Of a DNA stretch of 8,066 bases, positions 6,335 to 8,066 are shown in pieces. Below the pieces are notes generated by a model, which had not been told where the DNA came from, did not search any database, and worked only from the letters and a program-made list of their open reading frames with translations. The position numbers were made by a program, and so were the translations under genes. Within the stretch, counting starts at the first letter, position 1, and every line of letters begins with the position of its first letter. Source of the DNA: an uncultured Bacilli bacterium (GTDB lineage: Bacteria; Bacillota_I; Bacilli_A; RF39; UBA660); the NCBI GenBank assembly GCA_934130005.1, contig CAKOXD010000017.1, positions 1 to 8,066 of the forward strand. Direction: 5' to 3'.

Positions 6335-7258
6335 TTACTTGACTTTTTCATCCTTACTTTTTTCTTTTTGTGGCAACACTAGCATGTTACCTATTTTTAA
6401 ATCCCACTCTTCTGGTTCAAACTTTCCAAAACCTGCTGAATCAAAAAATGTTAATTCTCCAAAATATATATCGTTATCTCTTTCATAAAAATCTACTCTA
6501 ACTTCTGGAATATCTTTTGCTAGTTTTTCTGCTAGTTCTATCATTTTATCGTATTTTTTTGGTTTAGATACATTAGGATCATTAGGACATTCATCTTGTG
6601 TGAAATTCATAAATTTACCATTGTTATCAAAAAAAGTAAATTTTAATGATTCTTCTCTATCGCTACATACAAGTGAATAAACGAATTTTCCATTGAAAAC
6701 AAAAAATTTATAATCTTTCAAGTTTTTTGATTTTTTATCTTCTATGTATTCTTCAATAATAATTCTTGGTTTAACATTTTTGTATGGCCATTCTCTATGG
6801 ATTTTGTAATAATCTCTTTTAAGCCATTTTCTAATTTTGTGTTTTAATTCTTTGTGATTTATTTGAGATTTATTTTTACACAAATAAACATCGCCTGAAG
6901 TATGAGTTGGTTTTATAACAAATTTATCTGGTAAAATATCAAAATTTATTTCATCATATGTATTGTAAATACCTAGTGTTTTGATAATATATTTTTCTCC
7001 AATTATTTTTTTGGCATATTCTTTTGCTTCATACTTGTCTACCATTTGTGTATACTTTGGATTTCGATCATATAATTTTAACCATTGTAATTTTTCATTA
7101 AATGTTTGAGGGCTTTCTAAATTTAACTTTTTTTCAAAAATAAGTCTATATTTCCACTTTAAGTATAATTCATCTGAAAGAAAGGAAAAGAAATTTTTAT
7201 TCATCAAATAAATTATAATTAATTTTGGATTTTTTAAATATTTAATTATTTTTTTCAT
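6335..7258 (-). CDS. TupA-like ATP-grasp amidoligase family protein
   Basis: This 307-residue soluble protein matches the TupA-like ATP-grasp family (named for the Bacillus teichuronopeptide gene). Visible family blocks are SPQTFNEKLQWLKLYDR (49-65), MVDKYEAKEY (72-81), LPDKFVIKPTHTSGDVYLC (109-127), REWPYKNVKPRIIIEEYI (155-172), LKDYKFFVFNG (180-190), RVDFY (254-258) with putative metal ligand D256, and GELTFF (267-272) with E268. EPEEWD..IG..LVLP closes the domain near 281-296, and a Lys-rich tail follows. ATP-grasp ligases activate a carboxylate with ATP and join it to an amine or similar group. In polysaccharide loci this family is thought to attach amino acids or peptides to uronic-acid-containing glycans, but few members are tested. 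THTSGD replaces the more usual THDSGG. The gene overlaps the upstream glycosyltransferase by 17 bases and has an AAGGAAG ribosome site nine bases before its ATG. Databases often mislabel this family as glycosyltransferase. The family is clear, the substrate unknown. Confidence 0.85.
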   Translation of the reverse strand: MKKIIKYLKNPKLIIIYLMNKNFFSFLSDELYLKWKYRLIFEKKLNLESPQTFNEKLQWLKLYDRNPKYTQMVDKYEAKEYAKKIIGEKYIIKTLGIYNTYDEINFDILPDKFVIKPTHTSGDVYLCKNKSQINHKELKHKIRKWLKRDYYKIHREWPYKNVKPRIIIEEYIEDKKSKNLKDYKFFVFNGKFVYSLVCSDREESLKFTFFDNNGKFMNFTQDECPNDPNVSKPKKYDKMIELAEKLAKDIPEVRVDFYERDNDIYFGELTFFDSAGFGKFEPEEWDLKIGNMLVLPQKEKSKDEKVK

Positions 7259-8066
7259 TTTTGTAAACTTCCTTCATAAATTCTAACCATTTTTTTGTTA
7301 TTTTATCTGTGCTATATTTTTTCATTGTCTTTTTTGCATTCTCTGACAATTTATCACAGATTTTATCATTTTCTATAATTTTTATAATTGCATTAATCAG
7401 TTGTTCTTTATTATAGTTTTCTATTAATAAACCATTTTCATCATTGATAATTAATTCTCTTGGTCCTCCACAAGGACAGTCTGTAGAAATTGATGGCATA
7501 CCTATAGACATTGCTTCCATTAATGCATTTGGCATTCCTTCATATTTTGAGGATAATATAAATGCTTTTTTATTTTTTAATATATCTTCAATATTATCTA
7601 CTTTACCACATAATTTAATATTTTTTTCTAATTTATTGTTATTTATATAATCATTCAACTTAGAATGCAATTCTCCATCTCCATATATCAACAATTTATA
7701 ATCAGAATATTTTTTTATTATTTCTTGAAATGATTCTATTAAAAACATTTGATTCTTTTGCGTATTTAATCTTCCTACATTAACAAATTCGTTACTTTCG
7801 TTACCAGTATAATTAGTATTTAAAAATTTATCATCTACAGGGTTAGGAATGACAACTGATTTATTTTTTATTTTATCAGAAAAATAATTTTGTGCTTCTT
7901 TAGTTTGAAAAACAAAACCGCTTGCTTTTCTATATAATAATTTCATTAATACTCTATTTTTTAATGATTTATATTCCACTTTAGGATCGTTTCTATCAGA
8001 TATAATTATTGGCGCTTTTATTAGTGGTTTTAACATCAATAATCTATAACTTGGTTCAGGTAAAAA
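7242..8066 (-). CDS. GT4-family glycosyltransferase, N-terminus beyond window
   Basis: The frame is open through the window's right edge (274 residues visible), starting FLPEPSYRLL, so the N-terminal part of the first Rossmann domain is missing. The TTG at 8039 and ATG at 8036 fall in mid-domain and are not the true start. The visible part includes SDRNDP (23-28), the domain linker around IPNPVDD (73-79), VGRLNTQKN (97-105) opening the nucleotide-sugar domain, YGDGEL (128-133), and the E-x7-E signature EGMPNALME (176-184). TDCPCGGPREL (195-205) follows. These are standard GT-B retaining GT4 features; the enzyme would add a sugar from a nucleotide donor to a lipid-linked glycan at the inner membrane face. 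The CPCGGPREL form is seen in some N-acetylhexosamine transferases such as PglH/PglJ-type enzymes, but sugar and linkage cannot be assigned. It is translated just ahead of, and overlapping, the ATP-grasp gene. Confidence 0.9.
   Translation of the reverse strand, partial: FLPEPSYRLLMLKPLIKAPIIISDRNDPKVEYKSLKNRVLMKLLYRKASGFVFQTKEAQNYFSDKIKNKSVVIPNPVDDKFLNTNYTGNESNEFVNVGRLNTQKNQMFLIESFQEIIKKYSDYKLLIYGDGELHSKLNDYINNNKLEKNIKLCGKVDNIEDILKNKKAFILSSKYEGMPNALMEAMSIGMPSISTDCPCGGPRELIINDENGLLIENYNKEQLINAIIKIIENDKICDKLSENAKKTMKKYSTDKITKKWLEFMKEVYKNEKNN

Noticed and set aside
7444..7650. Plus-strand open frame of 68 codons
   Set aside because: It is opposite the most conserved part of the GT4 gene (E-x7-E and CPCGGPREL), so its openness is a by-product of that coding sequence.
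8034..8039. TTG at 8039 or ATG at 8036 as the real GT4 start
   Set aside because: The frame continues to the window edge with family-like residues, and a start here would remove most of the first Rossmann domain.
1..8066. Mobile elements, CRISPR arrays, tRNA or rRNA genes
   Set aside because: No transposase or recombinase motifs, spaced direct repeats or structured RNA genes were seen anywhere in the window.

Overview
The window is AT-rich throughout (well under 30% G+C by eye). All seven genes lie on the minus strand, packed as in a surface-polysaccharide locus. Clear Shine-Dalgarno sites (AAGGAG, GGAG), sigma-A-like promoters, TGG for every Trp and TGA/TAA used as stops point to a low-GC Gram-positive bacterium (Bacillota, Clostridia- or gut Bacilli-like) with the standard bacterial code. 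The genus cannot be told from this sequence alone.

In transcription order (high to low coordinates) there appear to be three units. Unit A (8066-6335) holds the 3' part of a GT4 glycosyltransferase, cut by the window edge, overlapping a TupA-like ATP-grasp amidoligase gene. A 231-base gap (6104-6334) follows and carries a candidate promoter. Unit B (6103-3618) is a Wzx-type polysaccharide flippase overlapping by four bases an NAD-dependent nucleotide-sugar epimerase (UDP-glucuronate 4-epimerase-like). It ends in a hairpin terminator that starts at the epimerase stop codon. Unit C begins at a good promoter (TTGTAA-17-TATGAT) in the 3494-3598 gap. It encodes a UbiA-family polyprenyl-phosphate phosphoribosyltransferase, a HAD phosphatase fused to a GtrA membrane domain, and a large GT-C-like membrane protein cut off at position 1.

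Units A and B fit ordinary Wzx-dependent capsule or cell-wall glycan assembly: a GT4 adds a sugar, the epimerase supplies a nucleotide sugar, the TupA-like enzyme may attach an amino-acid or similar amide group, and Wzx flips the lipid-linked repeat unit.

Unit C is the most interesting part. Its domains match, step by step, a lipid-linked pentofuranose route: PRPP plus polyprenyl phosphate to polyprenyl-phosphoryl-5-phosphoribose (UbiA), dephosphorylation (HAD), transfer across the membrane (GtrA), and outside-face glycosyl transfer (GT-C). This resembles the mycobacterial decaprenylphosphoryl-arabinose pathway, but the phosphatase and putative flippase are one polypeptide and no DprE1/DprE2 epimerase pair is in the window. 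The predicted end product is therefore a ribofuranosyl (or, if epimerases lie elsewhere, arabinofuranosyl) decoration of a surface glycan. This is inferred from families and gene order and is not shown directly.
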